Shown in pieces: positions 44,185-52,603 of a stretch of 64,000 nt of DNA (position 1 is its first letter; every line of letters begins with the position of its first letter). Origin of the DNA: Streptomyces sp. SID13726 (lineage in GTDB: Bacteria; Actinomycetota; Actinomycetes; Streptomycetales; Streptomycetaceae); contig NZ_JAAGLY010000006.1 of NCBI RefSeq assembly GCF_010548375.1, positions 62,001 to 126,000 of the forward strand. The letters are read 5' to 3'. The notes under the pieces were generated by a model, which was not told the origin of the DNA, did not search any database, and worked only from the letters and a program-made list of their open reading frames with translations. Both the position numbers and the translations under genes were made by a program.

Positions 44185-45564
44185 ATGAAGGACAGCGTCA
44201 CCGCCGACCGGCGGACGCCATCCGCCGAGCGCACCACGAGAGACCTGGCGCGGGCCGCCGTCTCGGGGTGGCTGGGTACGGCCATGGAGTTCATGGACTT
44301 CCAGCTCTACTCGCTGGCCGCCGCGATCGTCTTCAACAAGATCTTCTTCCCGGACGTCAGCCCGGCCATCGGGCTGATCGCCGCGATGGCCACCTACGGC
44401 GTCGGGTATGTGGCCCGGCTCGCCGGGGCCGTGTACTTCGGGCGGATGGGCGACCGGATCGGCCGCAAGAGGGTCCTCTACCTCACCATCCTGCTGATGG
44501 GCGCGTCCACCACCCTCATCGGCGTGCTGCCGACCTACGCCTCCATCGGCCTCCTCGCGCCGATCCTGCTCGTCGCGCTGCGGCTGGTCCAGGGGTTCGG
44601 CGCGGGTGCCGAGATCGCTGGGGCGACCGTGCTGCTCGCCGAGTACGCGCCCGTCAAGCGGCGCGGTCTGGTCTCCTCGCTGGTGTCGCTCGGCACCAAC
44701 TCCGGGACGCTGGCGGCCTCCGGGCTGTGGGCGATCCTGCTGGCCACCCTCACCGAGGACCAACTGCTGTCCTGGGGCTGGCGGTTGCCGTTCCTGCTGA
44801 GCTTCGTGCTGATGCTGTTCGCGTTCTGGCTGCGCCGGGGCCTCAAGGAGAGCCCGGTCTTCGAGGAGCGCCCCGACGTCGTCGACGGGGTGGCGCTGGA
44901 CAAGGAGGAGGTGATCGCGGCGGCGCAGGAGGGCGATGCCCTGGCGGCCGGGATACGGCAGCGCAAGGGCAGGGCGTTCTTCCTCGCGCTCGGGCTGCGG
45001 TTCGGGCAGGCGGGCAACTCGGGCCTCGTGCAGACGTTCCTGGTCGGCTACATCGCCACCAACCTCGCGGTCGGCCGGTCCGTGCCGACCGACGCGATCG
45101 TGTACGGCTCGCTGCTCGGCTTCGTCACCGTGCCCCTGGTGGGTCTGCTCGGCGACCGCTTCGGGCGCCGTGTGCTGTATCTCGCGCTCACCGCGCTGAC
45201 CGTGGTCGTCGCGTTCCCGGTGATGTTCCTGATCACCTCCGGCTCCAGCGCGGGCGTGATGCTCGGCATGGTCGTCGGTCTGAACGTCGGTGTCCTCGGC
45301 CTGTTCTCGCTGGAGAGCGTCACGATGGCCGAACTCTTCGGCTCCCGCACCCGGTTCACCCAGCTCGCGCTCGCCAAGGAGATCGGCGGCATCCTCGCCA
45401 CCGCGATCGGGCCGGTCCTCGCGGCCACCCTCACGGCGGTCACCGGCAGTTGGTGGCCCATCGCGGCGATGCTCGTCGTCTACTCGCTCATCACCTTCGT
45501 CAGCGCGCTGCTCGCGCCCGAGACACGCGGACGGGACCTCGTCCGGCTGGAGGACGCCGTATGA
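44185..45564 (+). CDS. MHS-family (MFS) sugar-acid/metabolite:H+ symporter
   Basis: A 459-residue 12-helix transporter of the metabolite:H+ symporter group. The signatures are YVARLAGAVYFGRMGDRIGRK in the first half, RLVQGFGAGAEIAGATVLLAEYAPVKRRG in the middle, and LGDRFGRRVLY at the second half-loop. GGAG precedes the ATG by about 6 bases. It most likely imports the uronate or aldonate handled by this operon, giving a second, proton-driven uptake route beside the ABC system of the aldarate operon. Other MHS members move dicarboxylates and shikimate, so the cargo is inferred from context. Confidence 0.87.
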   Translation: MKDSVTADRRTPSAERTTRDLARAAVSGWLGTAMEFMDFQLYSLAAAIVFNKIFFPDVSPAIGLIAAMATYGVGYVARLAGAVYFGRMGDRIGRKRVLYLTILLMGASTTLIGVLPTYASIGLLAPILLVALRLVQGFGAGAEIAGATVLLAEYAPVKRRGLVSSLVSLGTNSGTLAASGLWAILLATLTEDQLLSWGWRLPFLLSFVLMLFAFWLRRGLKESPVFEERPDVVDGVALDKEEVIAAAQEGDALAAGIRQRKGRAFFLALGLRFGQAGNSGLVQTFLVGYIATNLAVGRSVPTDAIVYGSLLGFVTVPLVGLLGDRFGRRVLYLALTALTVVVAFPVMFLITSGSSAGVMLGMVVGLNVGVLGLFSLESVTMAELFGSRTRFTQLALAKEIGGILATAIGPVLAATLTAVTGSWWPIAAMLVVYSLITFVSALLAPETRGRDLVRLEDAV

Positions 45565-46589
45565 GGGCGGTGGTCGTGCACGGACCCGGTGACGTACGGA
45601 TCGACGAGCGGGACCGTCCGGTGCCCGGGCCGGGCGAGGTGCTGCTGGCCATGGAGTGGGGCGGGATCTGCGGTTCCGACATCGCGTACTGGAGGAAGGG
45701 GGCGTCCGGGACGGCCACGCTCGCGCATCCGCTGGTCCTCGGACACGAGGTCGCGGGGCGGGTCGCCGGGCTGGGCGAGGGGGTCACCGGGCTCGACGAG
45801 GGGCGTCCGGTGACCGTCCATCCGGCCCAGCTCGTGGGCGACGGCGTGCTTCCGGACCGGATCGCCGGGCGGACCAACCTCTACCCGCGGGTCCGCTACT
45901 TCGGCTCGGCGGCCTTCGATCCGCACACCGACGGCGGGTTCAGCGAGTACCGGACCGTGCCGGCGGCCCAGATCCGGCCGCTGCCCGAGGGGGTCGGCAC
46001 CGAACAGGGCGCGCTCGCCGAGCCGTTGGCGGTCGCGCTGCACGCCGTCGGCCGGGTGCCGCGACTGCGGGGCCGTGCGGTTCTGGTCAACGGCTGCGGG
46101 CCGATCGGCTCGCTGGTCGTGGCGGCCGCCCGGCTGCACGGCGCCGAGACCGTCGTGGCGGCCGACCTCGCGTCCTCGTCCCTGAAGGTCGCCGGTGCCA
46201 TGGGGGCCGACGAGACCCGTGACCTGTCCGCGGGCGAGACGCTGCCCGAGGACGTGGACGTGGTCTTCGAGGCGTCCGGGGCGGCGGGCGCGCTCGGCCC
46301 CGTGCTGCGGGCCACGGCCCGGGGCGGGACCGTCGTGCAGGTGGGGAACCTGCCCGGTACGGCCGTGCCCGCGGCCCTCGGGGACCTGGTCACCCGGGAG
46401 ATCACCTGGATCGGCTCGTACCGGTTCGTCGAGGAGATCGACGAGGCGCTGGCCGCGCTGCGGGACGGCCTCGACGTGAGCCCGCTGATCACCCATCGTT
46501 TTCCGCTGGCAAGGGCGGAGGAGGCCCTCGCGGTGGCCGCCGACCCGTCCAGCGGGAGCAGCAAGGTCATGCTGCGGCTGGCTCCCTAG
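45561..46589 (+). CDS. Medium-chain dehydrogenase, L-idonate 5-dehydrogenase-like, lacking the structural zinc cysteines
   Basis: A 342-residue MDR. Catalytic zinc ligands are present (Cys37 in GICGSD, His62-Glu63 in GHE), and the Rossmann motif is GCGPIGSLVV. It aligns best with E. coli IdnD (RYFGSA, DGGFSEY). The lobe that normally carries four cysteines for the structural zinc (here residues about 87-110, VHPAQLVGDGVLPDR) has none. It overlaps the transporter gene by ATGA. A role as a sugar-acid dehydrogenase feeding KDG is likely, for example L-idonate or a uronate-derived aldonate; the substrate is unproven. Confidence 0.83.
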   Translation: MRAVVVHGPGDVRIDERDRPVPGPGEVLLAMEWGGICGSDIAYWRKGASGTATLAHPLVLGHEVAGRVAGLGEGVTGLDEGRPVTVHPAQLVGDGVLPDRIAGRTNLYPRVRYFGSAAFDPHTDGGFSEYRTVPAAQIRPLPEGVGTEQGALAEPLAVALHAVGRVPRLRGRAVLVNGCGPIGSLVVAAARLHGAETVVAADLASSSLKVAGAMGADETRDLSAGETLPEDVDVVFEASGAAGALGPVLRATARGGTVVQVGNLPGTAVPAALGDLVTREITWIGSYRFVEEIDEALAALRDGLDVSPLITHRFPLARAEEALAVAADPSSGSSKVMLRLAP

Positions 46590-46624
46590 GAGCCGTTCGT
46601 GTCCGCCCTTCCCAGGAGTGCTTC

Positions 46625-47599
46625 GTGCCCGTTCCGTCTTCCCCTCGTCCCGCCGACGTCGTGTGCGTCGGCGAGACGATGGTCGTCCTCAGTCCGCCGG
46701 ACGACCGTCCGCTCGCCGAGCAGGACTCGCTCGACGTGGCGATCGGCGGCGCCGAGTCCAACGTGGCCTGCGGTCTGGCCGGGCTGGGTCATCGCGCCGC
46801 CTGGCTGAGCCGTCTCGGCGACGATCCGTTCGCCCGGCGCGTCCTGGCCGAACTCGGCGCGCGGGGCGTGGACGTGAGCGCGGTGGAGACCGACCCGGAG
46901 CGTCCGACCGCCGTCTACTTCAAGGACCCCGGCCCGGACGGCACCCGCACGCACTACTTCCGGGGCGGCTCGGCGGCCACCGCGATGGGCCCCGCGACCG
47001 CCCGGCACCCCGTGCTGCGCACCGCGCGCATCGTGCATCTGTCGGGCGTGGCCGCGGCCCTCTCGGACAGCTGTGCCGGGCTGCTCGACACCCTCCTCGC
47101 CCGGCGCTCCGAGCGGCCCCTCGTCTCCTTCGACGTGAACCACCGCCCCGCCCTCTGGCACCGGGGCGAGGCCGGGCCGAGGCTGCTGTCGCTCGCGCGC
47201 GCCGCCGGCATCGTGTTCGTCGGCCGCGACGAGGCCGAGGAGTTGTGGGGCACCGCCCGCCCCGACGACATCGCCGCACTGCTGGCGCCCGCGCCCGTGG
47301 TGATCGTCAAGGACGCCGAGTTCGGGGCGACTTCGTACGCCTGCGGGATGCGGACGTTCGTGCCCTCGCTGCCCACGAAGGTGGTCGAACCGGTCGGCGC
47401 GGGCGACGCGTTCGCCGCCGGTTACCTGGCCGCCGTGCTTGAGGACCGGGACGAACGGTCACGGCTGCGCCTCGGGCATCTGACGGCCGCGGCAGCGCTG
47501 CGGACCAGGGCGGACGTGCCCGTCATGCCGTCGCGGGCGGAGACCGACCGCTGTCTCGCGCTCGACGAGGACGGGTGGGCCGCGCTGCCGCCGCGCTGA
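46625..47599 (+). CDS. kdgK: 2-keto-3-deoxygluconate kinase (PfkB family)
   Basis: A 324-residue ribokinase-fold enzyme. The PfkB N-terminal signature is in VAIGGAESNVACGLAGLGH, and the C-terminal anion-hole/catalytic Asp in VGAGDAFAAGYLAA. The opening VVCVGETMVVLSPP is that of KDG kinases. It phosphorylates the KDG made by ManD to KDPG. GTG 46625 has AGGAG 6 bases upstream. KDPG aldolase is not nearby and must be encoded elsewhere. It is the last gene of the operon and converges on the P450 with 3 bases between. Confidence 0.87.
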   Translation: MPVPSSPRPADVVCVGETMVVLSPPDDRPLAEQDSLDVAIGGAESNVACGLAGLGHRAAWLSRLGDDPFARRVLAELGARGVDVSAVETDPERPTAVYFKDPGPDGTRTHYFRGGSAATAMGPATARHPVLRTARIVHLSGVAAALSDSCAGLLDTLLARRSERPLVSFDVNHRPALWHRGEAGPRLLSLARAAGIVFVGRDEAEELWGTARPDDIAALLAPAPVVIVKDAEFGATSYACGMRTFVPSLPTKVVEPVGAGDAFAAGYLAAVLEDRDERSRLRLGHLTAAAALRTRADVPVMPSRAETDRCLALDEDGWAALPPR

Positions 47600-47602
47600 G
47601 CG

Positions 47603-48760
47603 TCAGCCCCAGCGGACGTGCAGCGTGGGCGGCTTGCGGAAGACCAGGCCCTGCGGGGCGCTGGGGTGGTCCGGGTCGAGACGCAGGGCGGGGAGACGGT
47701 CGAGCAGGTGCCGCAGGGCGATACGGGTCTCCAGGCGGGCCAGATGGGCGGCCAGGCAGTAGTGCGGGCCGTGGGCGAAGGCCAGTTGGAGACGGGCGTC
47801 GGCTCGGCGGACGTCGAAGCGGTCGGGGTCCGGGAAGACCTCCGGGTCCCGGTTGGCGCCGGTCAGGGAGACGGTGACGAGATCGCCCGCGCGGATCGCG
47901 GCCGGGCCCAGGGTGATGTCACGGGTGGCGTAGCGGTCCACGACGGCCGCGCCGGGTTCGAGACGCAGGGACTCCTCGATCGCGCCGTCCAGAAGGGCGG
48001 AGTCGGCCCGGACGAGGGCGAGTTGGTCGGGGTGCCGGAGGAGATGCAGCAGGGCGTTGGTGATCATCGCCTCGGTGGTCTCTATGCCGCCGAACATCAA
48101 CACGGCGGCGTTGGAGGCCACTTCGGGGAGGGCGAGGCGGTCGGCGGCGGAGGTCAGAAGCGAGGTACCGGCTGCTTGCGTGACGGTGGCCTCGACGGCT
48201 GCCCGCAGTTCCGCGTACGCCTTCGGGCCCGCGGGGTCCGCCGGGTGGCCCGCGGTGATGTCCGAGACCGCGCGCACGATGGCGTCGTACCAGGTGAGGA
48301 CCGTGTCGGTGCCAACACCCGTGAGGCCGAGCGCCTTGGTGACGACGGCCACGGCGAGTGGTCCGGCGAAGGCGCGGCGCAGTTCGGCGGCTCCCGCCGG
48401 TTCGAGTGCGGCGACCAGACGGCCGGTCTCCCCCTCGATGAACTCGGCGAATCCGTCCCGTACTTCGCGCGGACGGAAGGGCGCGGTGAACGGCTCGCGG
48501 TGGCGGGAGTGTTCGTCGCCGTCCAGGGAGAGCATGCTCGGGCCGACGACCTGGGCGGTCGAGAAACGGGGGTCGTCGACCGTGAAGGTCCCGGCGTCCC
48601 GCATCACGTCGAGGGCGAGGTCACGCCGGGTCACCAGCCAGCCGTTCAGCTCGGGCAGCCAGGAGACCGGCTCTCGCGCGCGCAACTCGGCCAGGCGCGG
48701 GTGCGGGTCCCGGGCGAGTTCGGCGAGCGTGGTCCCGGCACCGAGGGGGAATTCGATCAC
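47603..48760 (-). CDS. Cytochrome P450
   Basis: A 385-residue soluble bacterial P450. The heme Cys is in FAHGPHYCLAAHL (near residue 333), the ExxR is in EESLR, and the I-helix oxygen-activation segment is AVLMFGGIETTE, in which the usual AGxxT acid-alcohol pair is replaced by a Gly-Ile-Glu-Thr run. No redox partner gene lies nearby. The GTG at 48760 is taken because homology starts here; it has no ribosome site, and TAGCCT ends 7 bases upstream. The substrate is unknown. It converges on kdgK. Confidence 0.87.
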   Translation of the reverse strand: MIEFPLGAGTTLAELARDPHPRLAELRAREPVSWLPELNGWLVTRRDLALDVMRDAGTFTVDDPRFSTAQVVGPSMLSLDGDEHSRHREPFTAPFRPREVRDGFAEFIEGETGRLVAALEPAGAAELRRAFAGPLAVAVVTKALGLTGVGTDTVLTWYDAIVRAVSDITAGHPADPAGPKAYAELRAAVEATVTQAAGTSLLTSAADRLALPEVASNAAVLMFGGIETTEAMITNALLHLLRHPDQLALVRADSALLDGAIEESLRLEPGAAVVDRYATRDITLGPAAIRAGDLVTVSLTGANRDPEVFPDPDRFDVRRADARLQLAFAHGPHYCLAAHLARLETRIALRHLLDRLPALRLDPDHPSAPQGLVFRKPPTLHVRWG

Positions 48761-48767
48761 GCTGTCG

Positions 48768-48773
48768 AGGCTA
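48768..48773 (-). promoter_or_regulatory. -10-like element before the P450 gene
   Basis: TAGCCT on the minus strand ends 7 bases before the GTG at 48760. No -35 is clear. Confidence 0.3.
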
Positions 48774-48878
48774 ACAACACCGGCCGCGGCACCGGACGTA
48801 CTTCTTTCTGGCCGCGCGTGCGCGAGTTCGCCGTACCGGCCTTCATGATCGAGACCGCGACCGCCCGCCGTCTCACCG

Positions 48879-49495
48879 GTGACTGAGCCGGGGCGTGCGC
48901 CGCCGCGGGCTTCGGCGTCGCAGCGGTGGCGGGATCTGCTGGGCGCGGCCATGCGCTCGGCGGTCTGCGGTGCCGGGGCGGGCGACGACTACGGCTACGG
49001 CCGGCCGTCGCGGCGCTCGGCGGAGGTGCCGGGCGCGGTGCTGCCGAGCCTCAGGCGCCGGCCGCCCCGGGTCAGCGTGATCATCGACACCTCCGGCTCG
49101 GTCGGCAACGACGAACTGGGCGGCGCGCTCCTGGAGGTCGCCGCGATCTCCCGGGCCGTGGGCGGCCGCCGTGACCTGGTCGAGGTGCTGTCGTGCGACG
49201 CGGCAGCGGGGGTCGTACGGCCGTTGTGCCGGGCCGAGGGCATCCCGCTGACCGGGGGCGGCGGCACGGACCTGCGCACCGGCTTCCGCAACGCCCTGCG
49301 GGCGCGTCCCCGGCCGGACGTGTCGTGTGCCCCACCGACGGCCGGACGCCCTGGCCGGACGCCCGGCCTCCGTGCCGCACGGTGATCGGGCTGTTCTCCC
49401 GGCCGGGAATGAGCCAGGCCCGCCGCGAGAACTCCGAGTACGTGCCCAGGTCACCGCCCGAGTGGGCGCGGGTGGTCGAGATCGGGGCGGGGTGA
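48879..49495 (+). pseudogene. Truncated, frameshifted VWA-like (DUF2201-type) metallopeptidase-related gene
   Basis: The sequence matches only the C-terminal VWA-like half of a DUF2201-type protein: RVSVIIDTSGSVGNDELGGALLEV (MIDAS-like DxSxS) and PLTGGGGTDLRTGF in one frame to about 49320, then TDGRTPWPDA and VIGLFSRP in another frame to 49495. The N-terminal metallopeptidase half, about 250 residues in intact relatives, is missing; the region upstream is the P450 promoter area. Both losses point to a dead remnant. The junction at about 49316-49332 looks like a small deletion in a Val-rich strand. Confidence 0.78.
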
Positions 49496-49595
49496 GACGT
49501 GTCGCCCATGGGGTGGACGGGGAGGTGGTGGGCCGGGAGATCATGGGCTCCCGCGCGGTCCGGAGGACACCGCGCGCCCGGGTGGGAGGAGCGGC

Positions 49596-50498
49596 ATGAC
49601 CAATGTCGACGTGCACCAGCATCTGTGGAGCCCTTCGCTGGTGGCGGCCTTGAGGGCGCGCCGCGAGCCGCCGTGGCTCGACGGCTGGACGCTGCGTCTG
49701 GACGGCGAGCCGCCCTACGACCTGCCGCCCGCCGACCACGACGTGGCGCTGCGCGCGGAGCTGGCCGCCACCGACGGGCTGGGGCTGGCGCTCGTCTCGC
49801 TGTCGGCGCCGATCGGCGTGGAGTGGCTGCCCGCGGCCGAGGCGCGGCCCCTGCTGGACGCCTACCACGAGGGCGCTGCCGCGCTTCCGGAGCCGTTCGG
49901 GGCGTGGGCCGCCGCCGGGGTGCGCGACATCGATGCCAAGGCGACGGCCGAGGTCCTCGACCAGGGGTTCGCCGGTCTCCAGCTGCCCGCCAACGCCCTT
50001 GCGGACGCGGCCGGTTACGACCGGTGCGCCCCGCTGCTCGACCTGCTCGAAGAGCGCGGCCTGCCGCTGTTCGTCCACCCGGGACCCGCGGCCGGTGGTT
50101 CGGCGGGGCCCGGCTGGTGGCCCGCGATGGTCCCCTACGTCCAGCAGATGCACGCGGCCTGGTTCGCCTTCCGCGCCCACGGCCGGCCCCGCCACCCTCG
50201 GCTGCGGGTCTGCTTCGCGCTGCTGGCCGGGCTCGCCCCGCTGCACGGGGAGCGGTTCGCCGCCCGCGGGGACGGCGGGGAGACGCGGCCGGACCCGCTC
50301 GTCTTCGTCGAGACGTCCTCGTACGGTCCCCGGGCGGTCGAGGCCGTCGTACGCGCCCTCGGTGTGGACGCGGTGGTCCAGGGTTCGGACCGGCCGTACG
50401 CGGAGCCGCCGCAGCACCCCGGGTTCGGGCTCGGCGGGGCGGCCGCGTACGCCTTCCGGATCGCCAACCCGAGGCGGCTGCTCACCGGGAAGGAGTGA
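49596..50498 (+). CDS. Amidohydrolase family protein (ACMSD-like TIM barrel)
   Basis: A 300-residue metal-dependent hydrolase-fold protein. It shows the N-terminal DVHQHLW (H-x-H metal pair), LFVHPGP after strand 5, and the C-terminal metal Asp in VVQGSDRPYAEPP. This is the amidohydrolase-2/decarboxylase branch. The substrate is unknown; a ring-acid hydrolase or decarboxylase is possible. GGGAGGAG lies 6 bases before the ATG. The last 17 bases overlap the convergent GNAT gene. Confidence 0.82.
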   Translation: MTNVDVHQHLWSPSLVAALRARREPPWLDGWTLRLDGEPPYDLPPADHDVALRAELAATDGLGLALVSLSAPIGVEWLPAAEARPLLDAYHEGAAALPEPFGAWAAAGVRDIDAKATAEVLDQGFAGLQLPANALADAAGYDRCAPLLDLLEERGLPLFVHPGPAAGGSAGPGWWPAMVPYVQQMHAAWFAFRAHGRPRHPRLRVCFALLAGLAPLHGERFAARGDGGETRPDPLVFVETSSYGPRAVEAVVRALGVDAVVQGSDRPYAEPPQHPGFGLGGAAAYAFRIANPRRLLTGKE

Positions 50499-50976
50499 CC
50501 GCGCGGTCGGCGGCCGGGCTCCAGCTCAGCGCGGGGTCGGGGTGGCTGGTGAAGCCGAGCTCGCGGTAGAGGGGTTCGTCGGCTCCGGGGGTGTGCAGGT
50601 CGACCCGGGCGATCTCGTGTTCCCCGAACCAGTCGAGCAGGCCGCGCAGGACCGCCCGGCTGGGCCCGGGGCGCCGCTGGTCCGGGTCCGCGGCCACCCC
50701 GATGACCTGTCCGGTCCGGCCGTCCGACAGGCCCGGGCCGGGCAGCCGTTGCTCGATGGTGCCGATGCCGCAGGCCGCGAGGCGTTCGCCGGCGCCGTCC
50801 ACGACGAGGACGCGCACGGCGTCCGAGTCCAGCTGTCTCCGCAGCACGACGGCCAGCGCGTCCAGCCCGTCGTCGTCGAGTGCCTCGGACGGGGGTGCGT
50901 GCAGCCGCAGGAGTTCCACGAGGTCGTGCTCCACCGCCCGCCGTACGGCGGGGAGGCTTCCGGTGCGTTGTCCCAT
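50482..50976 (-). CDS. GNAT-family N-acetyltransferase
   Basis: A 164-residue acetyltransferase. The acetyl-CoA loop is partly recognisable (QVIGVAADPDQRRPGPSRAVL, the Q/R-x-x-G/A region), followed by the C-terminal YRELGFTSH motif that ends many GNAT domains. The acceptor is unknown. ATG 50976 has no good ribosome site. It converges on the amidohydrolase with a 17-base overlap and diverges from the CGNR gene with 26 bases between starts. Confidence 0.8.
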   Translation of the reverse strand: MGQRTGSLPAVRRAVEHDLVELLRLHAPPSEALDDDGLDALAVVLRRQLDSDAVRVLVVDGAGERLAACGIGTIEQRLPGPGLSDGRTGQVIGVAADPDQRRPGPSRAVLRGLLDWFGEHEIARVDLHTPGADEPLYRELGFTSHPDPALSWSPAADRAVTPSR

Positions 50977-50996
50977 ACGGACCAGGCTGATGTAAT
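50968..50996 (+). promoter_or_regulatory. Promoter of the CGNR-type gene (leaderless)
   Basis: TTGTCC (50968-50973), an exact 17-base spacer and TGTAAT (50991-50996). The -10 ends 6 bases before the GTG at 51003. This is the best-supported leaderless promoter in the window, and it overlaps the 5' end of the divergent GNAT gene. Confidence 0.6.
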
Positions 50997-51002
50997 GACC
51001 TT

Positions 51003-51566
51003 GTGCATCTCAACCCTTACGGCGAGGACCCCGTGAAGCTGGCGGCGGATCTGGCCAACCGCCGTCCGGCCGACATCGGGGAGCTCACGGACCGCTGCCG
51101 GGCTGCCGGAGTCGCACTGGACCTCCCGGTCACCGACCGGGATCTCGACCGCACGCTGGAGGTGCTGGAGGCGTGGGAGAAGGTCGTCGACGCCGGTGAC
51201 GAGGAGGAGCGCGCGGAGCTGCTGAACCGCATGCTGGCGACGGCGGCCGCGTATCCGCGGATGACGAACCACATGGGCACGGGCTGGCATCTGCACTACC
51301 GCGACGAGGGCCAGTCGCTCGGCGACGTGCTGTACTCCCTGATCGCCGTGGGCACCGCGCTGCACCTGGCGGGCCGGGGCATGCGCCGGCTGCGGCGCTG
51401 CGAGGTGACCGAGTGCACCGAGATCTTCGCCGACACCTCCCGCACCGGCCGGCAGCGCTACTGCTCGCCACGCTGCGCCAACCGGGACGCCGTCCGCCGC
51501 CACCGCGCCCGCACCGCGCCCACCGGGCGGGTCGCGCAAGCTCCGGACCAGGGGAAAGTCAATTAA
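51003..51566 (+). CDS. CGNR zinc-finger regulator
   Basis: A 187-residue protein. An ABATE-like N-terminal domain (residues 1 to about 120, opening with LNPYGEDPVKLAADLANRRP) is followed by a C-terminal zinc finger with Cys residues in RRCEVTEC and RYCSPRCANRDAVRRHR. The family's CGNR box reads CANR here. These proteins are thought to be stress-responsive transcription regulators. The GTG at 51003 is the A-site equivalent of a leaderless start. Its TAA stop is immediately followed by the first Zur-like box of the zinc operon, but nothing links their functions directly. Confidence 0.83.
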   Translation: MHLNPYGEDPVKLAADLANRRPADIGELTDRCRAAGVALDLPVTDRDLDRTLEVLEAWEKVVDAGDEEERAELLNRMLATAAAYPRMTNHMGTGWHLHYRDEGQSLGDVLYSLIAVGTALHLAGRGMRRLRRCEVTECTEIFADTSRTGRQRYCSPRCANRDAVRRHRARTAPTGRVAQAPDQGKVN

Positions 51567-51581
51567 TGGCAACGGTTTTCA
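51567..51581. promoter_or_regulatory. Zur-box-like site 1
   Basis: TGGCAACGGTTTTCA matches 11 of 15 positions of the streptomycete Zur palindrome TGAAAATGATTTTCA. It begins on the base after the CGNR stop codon. Confidence 0.55.
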
Positions 51582-51605
51582 CATACCGGCCGATAAACCT
51601 GTTTA

Positions 51606-51620
51606 CGACAATCATTTCCA
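51606..51620. promoter_or_regulatory. Zur-box-like site 2
   Basis: CGACAATCATTTCCA, read on the minus strand, matches 12 of 15 positions of the same consensus, including the central ATGAT. It lies 39 bases from site 1 and 42 bases before the start of the zinc-binding lipoprotein. Confidence 0.65.
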
Positions 51621-51661
51621 TCTAGCGTGACGGGGTCATCAGAACCGCGCTTGGAGGAACC

Positions 51662-52603
51662 ATGTCCACGTCCCCGTCACCCCGCCGTCTGGCGCTGCTC
51701 GTCGGCGCGTCCGCCGCCCTGCTGGCGGGCTGCGGCAACTCCTCGGACTCCGGGAGCGACGGGAGCGCGTCCGCGGCCCCGGCCGCCGCCTCCAAGGTCG
51801 CCGTCGTCGCGTCCACGAACGTCTACGGCGACATCGTCTCGCGCATCGGCGGCGACAAGGTCTCCGTCACCTCGGTCATCAGCGACCCCGACCAGGACCC
51901 GCACTCCTACGAGGCCAGCACCCAGAACCAGCTGGCCCTGTCGAAGGCGAAGGTCGTCGTCGAGAACGGCGGCGGCTACGACGACTTCGTGGACCGCATG
52001 CTGAAGAGCGGCGGCAACTCCTCCGCCGAGGTCATCAACGCCGTGAAGGTCTCCGGCAAGACCGCGCCCAAGGGCGGCGAGCTCAACGAGCACGTCTGGT
52101 ACGACTTCCCCACGGTCGCGAAGGTCGCCGACCGCATAGCCGCCGCCCTCGGCAAGGCCGACCCCGCGAACGCCTCGGCCTACACGAAGAACGCCGGAGC
52201 CTTCAAGGCGCAGCTCACTCCGCTGGAGGCCAAGGAGGCGCAGATCAAGAAGGAGCACGGCGGCGAGGCGATCGCCATCACCGAGCCCGTGCCGCTGTAC
52301 ATGACCGGGGCCAGTGGCCTGGTCGACAAGACGCCCGCCGAGTTCAGCGAGGCCATCGAGGAGGGCACCGACGTCTCCCCCAAGGTCCTCCAAGAGGCGC
52401 TCGCCCTGTTCTCCGGCAAGCAGGTCAAGGCGCTGGTCTACAACGAGCAGACCTCCGGCCCGCAGACCGAGAAGTCCGAGCAGGCGGCCAAGGCGGCGGG
52501 GATCCCGGTGGTCCCGGTGACGGAGACCCTGCCCAGCGGCAAGAACTACCTCGGCTGGATGACCGCCAACGTAGACGCGCTCGCGAACGCCCTGGCCAAG
52601 TGA
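51662..52603 (+). CDS. znuA: Zinc ABC transporter substrate-binding lipoprotein
   Basis: A 313-residue cluster-9 (ZnuA/TroA) metal-binding protein. The lipobox ends at Cys24 (ALLAGC). Metal-site residues are visible as the His in DPHSYE and the His in NEHVWYDFP; the third region reads ITEPVPLY rather than a His-rich loop, as in other actinobacterial members. GGAGG lies 4-5 bases before the ATG at 51662. It heads the SBP-ATPase-permease operon. Two Zur-like boxes in the promoter point to zinc rather than manganese as the cargo. Confidence 0.9.
   Translation: MSTSPSPRRLALLVGASAALLAGCGNSSDSGSDGSASAAPAAASKVAVVASTNVYGDIVSRIGGDKVSVTSVISDPDQDPHSYEASTQNQLALSKAKVVVENGGGYDDFVDRMLKSGGNSSAEVINAVKVSGKTAPKGGELNEHVWYDFPTVAKVADRIAAALGKADPANASAYTKNAGAFKAQLTPLEAKEAQIKKEHGGEAIAITEPVPLYMTGASGLVDKTPAEFSEAIEEGTDVSPKVLQEALALFSGKQVKALVYNEQTSGPQTEKSEQAAKAAGIPVVPVTETLPSGKNYLGWMTANVDALANALAK

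Noticed and set aside
43953..45560. Open frame running through the MHS transporter and continuing into the dehydrogenase
   Set aside because: Only its last 342 codons (from 45561) are protein-like; the rest is an out-of-frame shadow of the transporter.
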